Shown: piece after piece, positions 50,732-60,380 of the stretch | Layout: every line of letters starts with the position of its first letter | How positions within the stretch are numbered: the stretch's first letter is position 1 | Assembly: GCF_052056915.1 (NCBI RefSeq) | Contig: NZ_CP195119.1 | Coordinates: 2,914,001-2,978,000 of the forward strand | Source: MTP4 sp052056915 | GTDB lineage: Archaea; Halobacteriota; Methanosarcinia; Methanosarcinales; Methanosarcinaceae | Length of the DNA stretch: 64,000 nucleotides | Direction: 5' to 3' | Program-made: the position numbers and the translations under genes | The notes under the pieces: generated by a model | The model's database searches: none | What the model was told of the DNA's origin: nothing | Seen by the model: the letters and a program-made list of their open reading frames with translations, nothing else

Positions 50732-53596
50732 ATGACGTTCAATAACACCTTCGACTCCTTCCACCCCAGAATCCGGGAAGCCCTTAAGACCCTGGGTTTC
50801 ACCAGACCCACCGAACCGCAGGAACGGGCCTTTCCCTTCATCCTTGACGGAAAGCACACTCTTCTGATCGCCCCCACCGGCTCAGGAAAAACCGAATCGG
50901 CCGTCCTGCCGGTCTTCCACGCTATCCTTAAAAAAAAGCCGGAGAAGCGGAGCGGGATATCCGCCCTCTACATCACCCCCCTCCGGGCTCTCAACCGGGA
51001 CATGCTCTCCCGAATCGAGGTATTGGGAAAGCTGCTCGATATCAAAGTGCAGGTCAGGCACGGGGATACCCCGCAGAGCGAGCGGCAGAAGCAGTCCCGG
51101 AACCCCCCTGACTTCCTGATTACTACGCCTGAGACTTTGCAGGCGATGTTTACGGGCTCCCGGCTTCGAAAGAACCTGGAATCCGTGACCCATGTCGTTG
51201 TGGACGAGATCCATGAGCTTGCAGGCTCGAAACGGGGAGCCCAGCTTGCTGTGGGACTCGAGAGGCTGGTTGAACTTTCGGGAGAGTTCCAGCGGATCGG
51301 GCTTTCTGCGACGGTGGGGAACCCCTGGGTGATTGGGAAGTTTCTGGCGGGGGCTGAGCGGGATTTTACGGTTGTAATGGTCCCCCTGCTCAAGCTTCTG
51401 GAGTTCGATGTTGTCAGCCCGCAGGTCTCGGGAGAGGCCGAGGACAAAGAGGTTATGGAGATTGTAAGGAAGGTCGGCTGTGAGCCGGAATTTGCTTCCC
51501 AGCTCCGCTGCATCCGGGACATTGTCGAGGAGAGCGAGTCAACCCTGATTTTTGTAAATACCCGGCAGAGTGCGGAGGCTCTTGCAGCGGGTTTCCGGAA
51601 GATGGGGGCTTCAATTGGCGTGCACCACGGCTCGCTTTCTTTTGAGGCGCGGATTGAGGCCGAGGAGTCGTTCAAGCACGGGGAGCTCCGGGGCCTGATC
51701 TGCACGTCTTCCATGGAACTCGGGATCGACATCGGAAAGGTTGACCGGGTGGTCCAGTACGGGTCTCCGCGGCAGGTATCAAGGCTGCTCCAGCGGGTTG
51801 GGAGAGCCGGGCACAGGATCCATGAGGTGTCCAGGGGGACGATTCTTTCGATTGAAGCCGACGATACGGCTGAGAGCATGGCGATTACAAAGGCTGCCCT
51901 GGAGGGAAGAGTGGAGGATATTTTCCCGCACGCCAAATCCCTGGACGTCGTTGCAAACCAGATTGCAGGGATGGTGATGGACTTCGGGGAGGTGAAGGTC
52001 GAAAAGATCTATTCGATTCTCAGGCGGGCGTATATTTTCAGGGACCTGAGCCCTGAAGAGCTGCAGCGGGTGGTTGACCAGGTTTCCGATTACAGGCTGG
52101 TCTGGCGGGACGAGGGTTCGCCTGCTGTTAAGAAGCGGAAGAAGAGCTGGCAATATTATTACGATAACCTTTCCATGATCCCGGACGAAAAGAAGTATGA
52201 GATCTACGACATCGTGAGCGGCAAGTCCGTAGGGACGCTGGACGAAGCCTTTGTGGTGAACTTTGCAAGCCCGGGCGCCGTTTTCATTACGAAAGGGGAC
52301 ATGTGGCGAGTCGTGGAGATGCCGGATAAGGAGCGGGAGCCGGGCAGGGACCGGATCAAGGTGGAACCCGTGGAGGGCATGGGGGAGGTCCCGAGCTGGA
52401 CCGGCGAGGAAATCCCGGTGCCTTTTGAGGTGGCCCAGGATGTGGGAAAGCTAAGGGCCGAGCTTGCGGAGCTTGTTCTTGAGGGACTTGAGGATGAAGA
52501 GATTGCCGAAAAGCTCAGGGAAAAGTACCCCGTGGATGTCCATTCCGTACTCGAGGTGGTCAGGCTGGTCCGGGAGCATGTGGAAGGAGGTTTTCCGCTT
52601 CCGGATGCGGACACGATCGTGATCGAGGATGAGGGGGAGGCTGTGACCCTGAACGCCTGTTTCGGGCACAATACGAACGGGACGCTGGCACGGGTTTTGA
52701 CCTCGCTTCTTTCGGCGCGTTTCGGGAGCAGTGTGGCTCAGGAGGTGGACCCGTACCGGATCAGGCTTACGCTTCCAAGGCGGGTCGGGCCTGTGCAGAT
52801 CCGGGACATGCTGCTTGCGATCCGTCCGGAGCATGTAGAGCCTATCATCGAAAAGACCCTTAAGAACACGACCCTGATGAAGTGGAAGATGGTCCACGTA
52901 GCCCGGAAGTTCGGTGCCCTTTCAAAGGACATAGAGTACGACCGGATCAGCATGAAGAAGCTGCTGGACATCTACGAGGGCTCTTCCATGTACGACGAGG
53001 TGGTCAGGGAGATCTTCCACGATATGCTGGACGTGGAACGGGCAAAAGAGGTGCTGGAAAGGATAGCTTCCGGCGGGATCGCAGTCGAGGTATCGGGCCC
53101 GACCCCTATCGGCTCTGCGGGTTTTGCCATGAAAAAGGACCTGGTAGCCCCCGAAAAGGCGGACCGCTCAATCGTCCTTGCCTTAAAGGAGCGGATCATG
53201 AACGACCGGGTGATCCTCTTCTGTACGACCTGCAAGAAATGGACCTCCCGCCGCCAGGTGAAAAACGTCCCCGAAGAAATCGTCTGCCCGGTCTGTGATT
53301 CCAGGTCGATTGCAGCCCTCAAACCCTGGGAAGAAGAGGAGATCAAACTGGTGAGAAAACAGGGCAAGGGCAGCCCCATCTCAAACGAGGAGAAAAAGAG
53401 GGTCCAGCGGGTCTACAGGAACGCAAGCCTTGTGATGTCCCAGGGGAACAAGGCAGTAATTGCGCTTGCGAGCAGGGGAGTCGGGCCTGAGACGGCGTCA
53501 AGGGTTATTGCGAAGTTGAGGGTGGATGAAGAGGCTTTTTACAGGGATATCCTGAAGACTGAGAGGCAGTATGTGAAGACGAAGAAGTTCTGGTGA
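50732..53596 (+). CDS. lhr: Lhr-family (aLhr2-type) superfamily 2 helicase
   Basis: 954 aa. SF2 helicase with Walker A APTGSGKTE (48-56), TPLRALNRDM (motif Ia), Walker B VVDEIHE (158-161 DEIH), SAT motif LSATVG, FVNTR, and motif VI QRVGRAGHR (354-362). It is followed by the Lhr-core winged-helix and LHR-specific domains and a C-terminal zinc knuckle (CTTC...CPVC, about 831-853). Lhr proteins unwind RNA:DNA hybrids and act in recombination or repair. Complete, codon use like the core genes; last core gene before the accessory island. Confidence 0.92.
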   Translation: MTFNNTFDSFHPRIREALKTLGFTRPTEPQERAFPFILDGKHTLLIAPTGSGKTESAVLPVFHAILKKKPEKRSGISALYITPLRALNRDMLSRIEVLGKLLDIKVQVRHGDTPQSERQKQSRNPPDFLITTPETLQAMFTGSRLRKNLESVTHVVVDEIHELAGSKRGAQLAVGLERLVELSGEFQRIGLSATVGNPWVIGKFLAGAERDFTVVMVPLLKLLEFDVVSPQVSGEAEDKEVMEIVRKVGCEPEFASQLRCIRDIVEESESTLIFVNTRQSAEALAAGFRKMGASIGVHHGSLSFEARIEAEESFKHGELRGLICTSSMELGIDIGKVDRVVQYGSPRQVSRLLQRVGRAGHRIHEVSRGTILSIEADDTAESMAITKAALEGRVEDIFPHAKSLDVVANQIAGMVMDFGEVKVEKIYSILRRAYIFRDLSPEELQRVVDQVSDYRLVWRDEGSPAVKKRKKSWQYYYDNLSMIPDEKKYEIYDIVSGKSVGTLDEAFVVNFASPGAVFITKGDMWRVVEMPDKEREPGRDRIKVEPVEGMGEVPSWTGEEIPVPFEVAQDVGKLRAELAELVLEGLEDEEIAEKLREKYPVDVHSVLEVVRLVREHVEGGFPLPDADTIVIEDEGEAVTLNACFGHNTNGTLARVLTSLLSARFGSSVAQEVDPYRIRLTLPRRVGPVQIRDMLLAIRPEHVEPIIEKTLKNTTLMKWKMVHVARKFGALSKDIEYDRISMKKLLDIYEGSSMYDEVVREIFHDMLDVERAKEVLERIASGGIAVEVSGPTPIGSAGFAMKKDLVAPEKADRSIVLALKERIMNDRVILFCTTCKKWTSRRQVKNVPEEIVCPVCDSRSIAALKPWEEEEIKLVRKQGKGSPISNEEKKRVQRVYRNASLVMSQGNKAVIALASRGVGPETASRVIAKLRVDEEAFYRDILKTERQYVKTKKFW

Positions 53597-53726
53597 AAAA
53601 GTAGCAATGATTTGTTAACTTTTTTTATTTTTATTTGAAGCCTTTTTTCCTAAAACGTATTACTTAAGTACTTTAAGTTTGAACAATTTCAATTATATTT
53701 TTTATCAAGTGTGGGTCTGAGTTTCC

Positions 53727-55643
53727 ATGAGTGAGCTTGACGAAACAATTAGCAAAATACGTTGTGGTGAAGTAATTTTATGGGTTGGGTCTGGTTTTTC
53801 AAAGCTTGCAGGATATCCATCCGGAAGTGAATTGGCGAGAATAATTAAAAATAAGTTGAGACGTAACGAAAAGCAGTATGTTAAGAATCGATTCAACCTC
53901 GATGATGTCACAGAAGAATTTGTTCAGATACGTTCTAGAGAAGAACTCATATCTATATTAAATGAAGTTTTTAAAAAAGAACCCACAAATTTAATGTTGC
54001 ATGAAATGGTTTCCAAAATTCCTCAGATTCAAACCATAATTACAACAAATTATGATAAATCTTTTGAACTTGCCTATGGAACTGATATTTTTACGATTCT
54101 TAATGATAAGGATGTTCCTACTTCTGTTGGAAATAAAGTGAATTTGTACAAAATACACGGAGACATAGATGTTCCAGACTCTATAATTATTACAAAAAAG
54201 GATTATTCTGATTACTACAAAGAGCAAAAAGAAAACCTTCTCTGGAATGAAATAAGATCGCTAGTCTCAAAATACTCAATATTATTCATTGGCTACTCAT
54301 TTGAAGATTCCAACATTAAATCTGTGTTTGAAGATGTTCTGGAAAGATTAGGTGAATCGCATAAAGATTACTACTTGATAACTCGTGATTTACCTGATCA
54401 CAAAAGATGTCATCTTTCAGATAAATATTCAATTCGTTACATTAAGATGTCTGCTGAAGATGCAATTAGTAACATCAGAAAAGAAGTTGAAAAACATCTT
54501 ATTATAGATGCAGAGAATGGATACATCCCTAAACACCTTACTAAGAAAATCTTTGAGGAAAGAAAGATTAATCCCAAGTTTTCCATCATTGAAGAGGGGA
54601 AACTAAATTTGGAAACTATAACCTCCTTGGAAGGAGGTCCTCAAATAGAATTTGATGTATCTTTAACAGCTCCAACGGATAAAATTAGTACAGTACATGA
54701 ATTTAAGGATATTATTTGTGGGAATAAATTTGATGAGTGTGTGCTGTCGCAGGATAAATGTAAAATTAATATTTCCGCAAAGATTGGTGAGTGTCTATTA
54801 TTCGATCCAAAAAACAGTGATGTAAGTTCTCTTACAGTTACAAGTACCCCTAATCGTTCAATCTCTGCAGATTTATTACTTCCCAAATCATGTTTCCTTT
54901 TTAATAATTTAAAGGGAGAGCATTATTTTTCTTGTTCAGCTTTTACAATCAAAATATTTCATTCTGGATTTGATTTAATTATTAAATCTTTAGATGCCAC
55001 AAAACCTGAATTTAACATTCATTTTAGTATTCATGAAGTAAAAAGTGTAGCGCAAGGATATCAGGTTTATAGTTTTTTTAACACTTGGATTGAAGAAGAT
55101 GAACTTCAAATTTACTTCGATTTTTCTGATAAACCTTTCACAATTCTATTTAGCAAGTTACACCTTAAGGAAAAAGAAGTTCAGAAAATACGAGTAAATT
55201 ATGATTTATACTCAAAACTTTTTAGGGTTCAAAGAGAATTTGGGGTAGTTTTTAGTGATCTGAGTCAAATTACAGATGACGATTTTCATTATTTGAATAA
55301 AATAATATATTTACTTGATGGAGGTAAATCGTTTTTAGATAATATTTCTTGTCAATTGAAAATAATGAACGAAAATGGGTTTTTGAGAATTCTTGAGGAC
55401 GAAATCCCCGTCTCCAAGTTTTATCCGATCATCAAAGAATTTAAAATTCTAGGTATTCAAATCGTTTTATTGTGTGCTGTTTACGTATATGATGGATTTA
55501 TTGTCAACAAAAATGAAGTAGCTTCAAAATTGGAAGAAGGATATAAAGAGGTTAATGTCACAATAGCTAGTAAAAATGATACCTTATTTTTGGTGTATAA
55601 TAAAGAGTTATTAAATGATGAAAGTGTTAGTCATAGGTCTTAA
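53727..55643 (+). CDS. SIR2-domain protein, candidate antiphage NADase
   Basis: 638 aa. N-terminal SIR2-like (SIR2_2) domain: WVGSGFSKLAGYPSG (19-33, NAD-binding), ITTNYDKSFE (105-114), YKIHGDI (catalytic-type His144) and LFIGYSFEDSNIKSVFEDVL (187-206). These are features shared with defence-associated sirtuins and ThsA-like NADases, which deplete NAD+ on infection. The C-terminal ~360 residues are beta-rich and match nothing I recognise; they may sense the phage. The gene is much more AT-rich than the preceding Lhr gene, which suggests transfer. TATA AATTATATTTTT lies about 25-35 nt upstream (leaderless). It is followed 105 bp later by the first 165-bp-type repeats. Confidence 0.8.
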   Translation: MSELDETISKIRCGEVILWVGSGFSKLAGYPSGSELARIIKNKLRRNEKQYVKNRFNLDDVTEEFVQIRSREELISILNEVFKKEPTNLMLHEMVSKIPQIQTIITTNYDKSFELAYGTDIFTILNDKDVPTSVGNKVNLYKIHGDIDVPDSIIITKKDYSDYYKEQKENLLWNEIRSLVSKYSILFIGYSFEDSNIKSVFEDVLERLGESHKDYYLITRDLPDHKRCHLSDKYSIRYIKMSAEDAISNIRKEVEKHLIIDAENGYIPKHLTKKIFEERKINPKFSIIEEGKLNLETITSLEGGPQIEFDVSLTAPTDKISTVHEFKDIICGNKFDECVLSQDKCKINISAKIGECLLFDPKNSDVSSLTVTSTPNRSISADLLLPKSCFLFNNLKGEHYFSCSAFTIKIFHSGFDLIIKSLDATKPEFNIHFSIHEVKSVAQGYQVYSFFNTWIEEDELQIYFDFSDKPFTILFSKLHLKEKEVQKIRVNYDLYSKLFRVQREFGVVFSDLSQITDDDFHYLNKIIYLLDGGKSFLDNISCQLKIMNENGFLRILEDEIPVSKFYPIIKEFKILGIQIVLLCAVYVYDGFIVNKNEVASKLEEGYKEVNVTIASKNDTLFLVYNKELLNDESVSHRS

Positions 55644-55748
55644 TATAAATTCTACTACTTTTTTTATATTGCTAGGCATACAAAATAAATTCTATTTGTT
55701 TAAATTTTATGATTTGCCTTTTCCGAACTTTTGTAATATATTATTATG

Positions 55749-55965
55749 TTTTGTGGATGGTTGGCTGGCGGAAAAATATAATAAAACAGTTATTTCGGTT
55801 GTTCGGGTAAGTTCCATCCTTCCGTCGTTCTACGGTAAAATGGGTGTTTTCTGCTGCGTTGAGCTTTCGAAAGGTTGAAATGATTTTTAGCGTCCCGTTT
55901 TTCGACTTGCTGATTTGATGGTGGGCGGTTGGCTGGCGGAAAAATATAATAAAACAGTTATCTTC
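55749..55965. repeat. Dispersed ~165-bp repeat, cluster A (two cores)
   Basis: Two copies of the core GGTTGGCTGGCGG + AAAAATATAATAAAACAG (TTGGCTGG at 55761 and 55929, 168 bp apart) with the conserved inter-core sequence. Lies between the SIR2 gene and the end of the ABC ATPase gene. Confidence 0.93.
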
Positions 55966-55980
55966 TCTGGCTGTTTCCAT

Positions 55981-56751
55981 TCAGAAGTGTTTTTGTTTTG
56001 GGATGACTACTTTTTTGTTTCCCCTGTCTTCTACGTCAGCTATTTCTCCGTAGAGTAAATCGAGTGTATTTTTATTTATGACATCTTCGGGTTTTCCGTT
56101 CTCTATTACAGCGGTGTCTTTTATCACCACTGCCTGGTCACAGTACCAGATCACATGGTTCGGGTCATGTGTTGCTACTACGATGGTTTTTCCGGCTTGT
56201 GAGAGTTCTTTTATTTTGTTCCAGATCATTACCTGGTTCTGGTAGTCGAGTGCGGAACTTGGTTCGTCAAGTAGCAGTATGGGAGTATTCTGGTTAAGTG
56301 CTCTTGCGAGCAGAACCAGCTGCAGTTCTCCCCCGCTCAGGTGGGTGTAAAACTTGTCTTTCAGGTGGAAGATGCCTACTTCTTTTATTATTTGATGGGT
56401 CTGTTTAAGATGTAGTTTATCCGGTCCGAAAGCATTTTTAAAGTAGGGATTTTTTCCCATCAGGACGATTTCTTCTACTGTAAAAGGAAAAGAAGGTACA
56501 TGCTTTTGGGGTACATAGGCTACTATCTTTGCCAGCTTTTCATTTGAAATCTTTGAAATGTCTTCGCCTTCTATTTTTATTGTGCCACTTCTATATGTTT
56601 TTAGTCCCAGGCAGCATTTTAGTAGGGTTGTTTTCCCTGAACCGTTAGGTCCAAAGAGAGCGCAGAGACTTCCTTTTTTGATGTTGATTGAGCTGGCTTT
56701 GAGCACCAGTTTATTTTCATATTCAACTTCAAGGTTCTTTATTTCGATCAT
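55981..56751 (-). CDS. ABC transporter ATP-binding protein (FecE/BtuD type)
   Basis: 256 aa. ATPase of a binding-protein-dependent importer: Walker A GPNGSGKTT (about 35-43), Q-loop PQKHVP, signature LSGGEL (about 139-144), Walker B LLLDEPSSALD and H-loop ATHDPNH. With the permease and lipoprotein upstream it forms an importer of the iron-siderophore/heme/cobalamin class. Third gene of the leftward operon (binding protein, permease, ATPase). Its stop lies about 15 bp from repeat cluster A. Confidence 0.92.
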   Translation of the reverse strand: MIEIKNLEVEYENKLVLKASSINIKKGSLCALFGPNGSGKTTLLKCCLGLKTYRSGTIKIEGEDISKISNEKLAKIVAYVPQKHVPSFPFTVEEIVLMGKNPYFKNAFGPDKLHLKQTHQIIKEVGIFHLKDKFYTHLSGGELQLVLLARALNQNTPILLLDEPSSALDYQNQVMIWNKIKELSQAGKTIVVATHDPNHVIWYCDQAVVIKDTAVIENGKPEDVINKNTLDLLYGEIADVEDRGNKKVVIPKQKHF

Positions 56752-56790
56752 GCTTACCTTGCCTTGAATTTAGCTGCTTGAAACTCTTGG

Positions 56791-57750
56791 TTAGTCAAAG
56801 TAGATTGCTCTGTTGTTCCTTATAAGGTATATCAGGTAAGGTCCGGCAAATAGGGATGTTAGGATAGTAATTGGAATTTCTCCGGTTGTCAGTGTCCTTG
56901 CAAGCGTATCACATAGCAGTGTAAATGTAGCTCCCATGAGCATTGAACTCGGGATAAGCATACGGTGATCCGGACCTACCATGATCCTGGCTATATGTGG
57001 GACTATGAGACCTATCCAGCTTATTACTCCGACAGTCGCTACTGAAACGGACGCGATTATGGCAGAGAAAAATATGAAATACTTTTTGTAAAAATCAGTA
57101 TTGACCCCGAGTGTACGGGCTTCATCTTTGCTCAGCGTCATGATATTCAGTGTCCATGCCTTTGCCCAGAGAACTCCTGTGAACACGATTATTACAGGAA
57201 GTACAAGCATCACATCATCCCATTCCGCAACGTATATCCCACCCATTAACCAGAATGTCAAGGAACGGAGCTGTTCCGAATCAGCTACAGTCTTCAGGAA
57301 GGAAATTCCCGCCGTAAAGAGCGCGTTGATGACGATCCCCGAGAGTATCAGGTTTATGACCGGTGTTTCCTCGGATTTTGTTGCTACGGAATAGGCGGCA
57401 AAAGTGGAAATCAGTGCAAATACCAGTGCTGTCATCTGTTGAGATATCAGGCTTAATCCCATTACTATCGAAAGGGCTGCTCCGAAGGCAGCTCCCGAAG
57501 ATACTCCCAGGATATAGGGTTCGACAAGAGGGTTTTTGAATACCCCCTGATATACGCAGCCTGCTACCGAAAGGGCGGAACCTACGGAAATTGCAAGGAG
57601 TATTCTGGGGATCCTTATCTGGAATATTACCACATCATAAAAGTGGTTTGAATCTGCTATTCCTGAAGTTGACAGGATCGTTCTTAACACTTCTACAGGT
57701 GGAATTTTACAGGCTCCGCTGAAAAGGGCTAAGATGCAGGCTAAACTCAA
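56791..57750 (-). CDS. FecCD-family ABC permease, N-terminus uncertain
   Basis: 319 aa as read from a TTG at 57750. FecCD/BtuC hallmarks: RIPRILLAISVGSALSVAGCVYQGVFKNPLVEPYILGVSSGAAFGAAL, and VGVISWIGLIVPHIARIMVGPDHR. The first helix is incomplete at this start. The same frame continues upstream and encodes a basic residue cluster and leucine-rich helix (KREKRFNFLLLLFFLLSLA), but without ATG/GTG/TTG. A GTG at 57811 would join that frame if the A5 run (57792-57796) were one base shorter, giving VKRHYKREKRFNFLL. So either an ATT start (GGGGTG 7 nt upstream) is used, or there is a frameshift or sequencing error. Confidence 0.85.
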   Translation of the reverse strand: MSLACILALFSGACKIPPVEVLRTILSTSGIADSNHFYDVVIFQIRIPRILLAISVGSALSVAGCVYQGVFKNPLVEPYILGVSSGAAFGAALSIVMGLSLISQQMTALVFALISTFAAYSVATKSEETPVINLILSGIVINALFTAGISFLKTVADSEQLRSLTFWLMGGIYVAEWDDVMLVLPVIIVFTGVLWAKAWTLNIMTLSKDEARTLGVNTDFYKKYFIFFSAIIASVSVATVGVISWIGLIVPHIARIMVGPDHRMLIPSSMLMGATFTLLCDTLARTLTTGEIPITILTSLFAGPYLIYLIRNNRAIYFD

Positions 57751-57861
57751 AAGAAAAAAAAGTAATAAAAGAAAATTGAAACGTTTTTCCCTTTTTATAA
57801 TGCCTTTTCACCCCTATAATTCCGGGTTAGTAAGCCTTTTCTCGGGTTCAATACCTTATGC

Positions 57862-59073
57862 TTAAAAGTCCTTCACATAAATCCATTCAAGGTACTGCTG
57901 GGCTGCAAGTTCCCTGCACTGAGTGTCATTCAATCCGTAAAGGTTTTTATGGTACTCTGTAAGCCACTCGTTTATTTCTATATCTGCAAATTCCTCCGGA
58001 TACGCACTTTTTGCTTCAATTAGGATTGCTGTTGGGAATTCTAGCCCGAAGTCTCCCCACCAGGGGAAAAGTCCGACTGAAGTCACCTGTTTGTTTTTGA
58101 TAGCGTCCATTACCTGCCAGCTCTCAAATCCTTCTGCAGCGTATATCTCATCTGGATCGCTCAAGGCGAGGGGTCCGTCGACCAGAATTATCTTCCCGGG
58201 GTTAAGAGAGATAATTTGCTCTTTTGAAAGTATCTGAGTGTTCTGCTCTTCATAGACGTTTTTGATATGTACGACTTCTGTTGAGAACACTGCTGAACCA
58301 TAGTCAACTCCCCATACATATCCGCTTCCATCTTTAGAGAGACCGACTATCATGGTGCTTTCTTTCTCGCTTTCAGGGATGTTTTTCGTTCTTTCATATA
58401 CCATATCAGTGCTTTGTTTTATGTAATCCACAAGCTCCTGGGCTTCATTTTGTTTGTTGAAAATTTCCCCTATTAATTTTATCCCCTCAAATTGGGTTTC
58501 AATTGAAGAAGAGGCGTTGGCACATCCAGCGTCAACTACGGCTACTACAGGTATCCCTGCTTCATTCAATCTGTTTATAAGTTCAAGGGTTTCTTCATTG
58601 TTTTCCGTATTTTGCAGCATATGCCAGATAACAACGTCAGGCTGTGCAGAAATCAGGGTTTCATAGTTGAAACCGCCATAGTAGGCATAACCGCAATTAG
58701 TGACATTAATAAGTCCCGGTCTCAGATAAAGAGTATCTCTATTTTTGGTTGGGTTCTTTGAGTTGGGATTAATTACACCCCCTGTGGCAACTATTTTTTC
58801 ATCAACATCAAGAGCGATCATTGTTTGGATCGTAAGAGCTTTGTCTATTACGGCAACCCGCTGTGGATCCTGTGGAATTTCTACCTTTTCTCCCCTCATA
58901 TCCGTGATGATTTTATTTTTTTCTGTAGCAGCGGAGTCTTCTTTGGATACACAACCTGCTGATATAATCATGAACACTGTTACAAGTAACAGCAGGAACA
59001 TGGGAAGAAATTTCTTTAAAGTGCCGAGAACATGTTCTTTTTTTCCAGTTGCCAAATTATCACCCATTAACAT
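57862..59073 (-). CDS. ABC transporter substrate-binding lipoprotein (iron/corrinoid class)
   Basis: 403 aa. Hydrophobic segment and lipobox IISAGC with acceptor Cys41, then the FecB/BtuF fold: DMRGEKVEIPQDPQRVAVID (about 58-77), ALDVDEKIVATGG, ETLISAQPDVVIWH, and a C-terminal WLTEYHKNLYG. It captures a metal chelate outside the membrane for the permease/ATPase pair downstream. The ligand cannot be read. The start may be ATG 59073 or a TTG five codons on with GGTGAT upstream. The AT-rich promoter region has AATATA-N6-TATATT, a possible operator. Confidence 0.88.
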   Translation of the reverse strand: MLMGDNLATGKKEHVLGTLKKFLPMFLLLLVTVFMIISAGCVSKEDSAATEKNKIITDMRGEKVEIPQDPQRVAVIDKALTIQTMIALDVDEKIVATGGVINPNSKNPTKNRDTLYLRPGLINVTNCGYAYYGGFNYETLISAQPDVVIWHMLQNTENNEETLELINRLNEAGIPVVAVVDAGCANASSSIETQFEGIKLIGEIFNKQNEAQELVDYIKQSTDMVYERTKNIPESEKESTMIVGLSKDGSGYVWGVDYGSAVFSTEVVHIKNVYEEQNTQILSKEQIISLNPGKIILVDGPLALSDPDEIYAAEGFESWQVMDAIKNKQVTSVGLFPWWGDFGLEFPTAILIEAKSAYPEEFADIEINEWLTEYHKNLYGLNDTQCRELAAQQYLEWIYVKDF

Positions 59074-59205
59074 CCTAATGCCATAAGTTTCAGATTTTTT
59101 TCTGTTGTGAACGATAAATTATTTTGTTTTCCATTTTTTAAAAATAATTTAATATATTTTTTATATCGTGAATATATGTATGTATATTAATTATTTTTGA
59201 TTTGT

Positions 59206-59670
59206 TCTGCTGAAAAATGAGTGTTTTCTGCTGCGTCTTTTCGAAAGGTTAAATGGATTTTTAGCGTCCCGTTTCTCGACCTGCTGATTTTAGGGTGGGC
59301 GGTTGGCTGGCGGAAAAATATAATAAAACAGTTATTTCGGTTGCTCGGATAATTTCCAGCATTCAGTGATTCTACGGAAAAATGGATTTTTTTATGTGTT
59401 GAGCTTCGAAAGGTTGATGGGGATTCCAGCGTCCCTTTTTTCGTCTTGCTGATTTGTGGGTGGGCGGTTGGCTGGCGGGGAAATATAATAAAACAGTTAT
59501 TTCGGTTGCTCGGGTAAGTTTCAGTCTTCCGTTCGTCCTGATGAAAATATAAGTGTTCCTGCTGCGTTAAGTTTTCGAAAGGTTGAACTGAATTTTAGCG
59601 TCCCAGTTCTCGACTTGCGGATTTGAGGGTGGGCGGTTGGCTGGCGGAAAAATATAATAAAACAGGTATT
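59206..59670. repeat. Dispersed ~165-bp repeat, cluster B (three cores)
   Basis: Cores with TTGGCTGG at 59303, 59468 and 59637 (165 and 169 bp apart). The left edge begins in the GAAAAATGAGTGTTTTCTGC part of the unit; the right edge ends after AATATAATAAAACAG, as in other clusters. Confidence 0.93.
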
Positions 59671-59700
59671 GCTACGAACTTTCCAGGTCTATTTTACTTA

Positions 59701-60177
59701 TTAAATCCCTAGCTCTTCCTTAAGTTCGGAGGGTGTCTGAAGTTTCACATCTTTTTTATGTTCGCTATCAATTTTTATACTCCATCTTCTGGATGGAAAT
59801 TCTAAGATCCCTATGCTAACAGTTCCGGAATCAAGTGGTTTTGCGTGAACCTGGTAAGTTCCGTTTTCCTTGACGGTGAATGAAGGATGATATGGGAGAT
59901 AATCCCCTTCAGGATGCATTAACATAAATGTGTCCTCAAGAACAATGTAGGAATCTTTTCTGATCGATATTTTGATTTTTTCTGGACCTACATAATCTAC
60001 GACCCACAGTTCATACTTTACATCTTTGGTAAGGTTGACCTGAAAGTATGATTCTTTTGATACCGATTCTGCGTATATACACTCTCCACCTTCTAAGAAC
60101 ATCATGGATGAATAGATAATAATTGGAATTATGGACACAATTATGAATTTTATGAATTCATTTATTTTCTCTGACAC
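59701..60177 (-). CDS. Membrane-anchored exported protein
   Basis: 158 aa with an N-terminal hydrophobic segment (IIVSIIPIIIYSSMMFL) acting as signal anchor or signal peptide. The exterior domain is beta-rich (YFQVNLTKDVKYELWVVDYVGPEKIKISIRKDSYIVLEDTFML) and ends in KLQTPSELKEELGI. It resembles an Ig/C2-like or DUF-type extracellular domain without recognisable motif. It sits isolated between repeat clusters B and C and is AT-rich like the rest of the island. Confidence 0.6.
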   Translation of the reverse strand: MSEKINEFIKFIIVSIIPIIIYSSMMFLEGGECIYAESVSKESYFQVNLTKDVKYELWVVDYVGPEKIKISIRKDSYIVLEDTFMLMHPEGDYLPYHPSFTVKENGTYQVHAKPLDSGTVSIGILEFPSRRWSIKIDSEHKKDVKLQTPSELKEELGI

Positions 60178-60380
60178 TTCGCACTCCTCTATCTTTTCAA
60201 GGGAAATCAGGTAATTTTCAGACTAGATATATTCAAGTTTAATTCCATCAACCTTTAATTTTTCCTTTTAATGTTCTGATTTTGTGTTGTAAATGTTTTG
60301 TGAGGAAATCGATTAAAACTAAAGATAATCTTACAGTCTGTCGGGTAGATCGAATAAGAAGCCGCTATTCAATTGTTCTT

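Noticed and set aside
55615..55878. 87-codon ORF after the SIR2 gene
   Set aside because: Starts inside the SIR2 gene end and runs into repeat cluster A.
55744..55980. 78-codon minus-strand frame in repeat cluster A
   Set aside because: Same repeat-derived reading frame, crossing a boundary between repeat and unrelated sequence.
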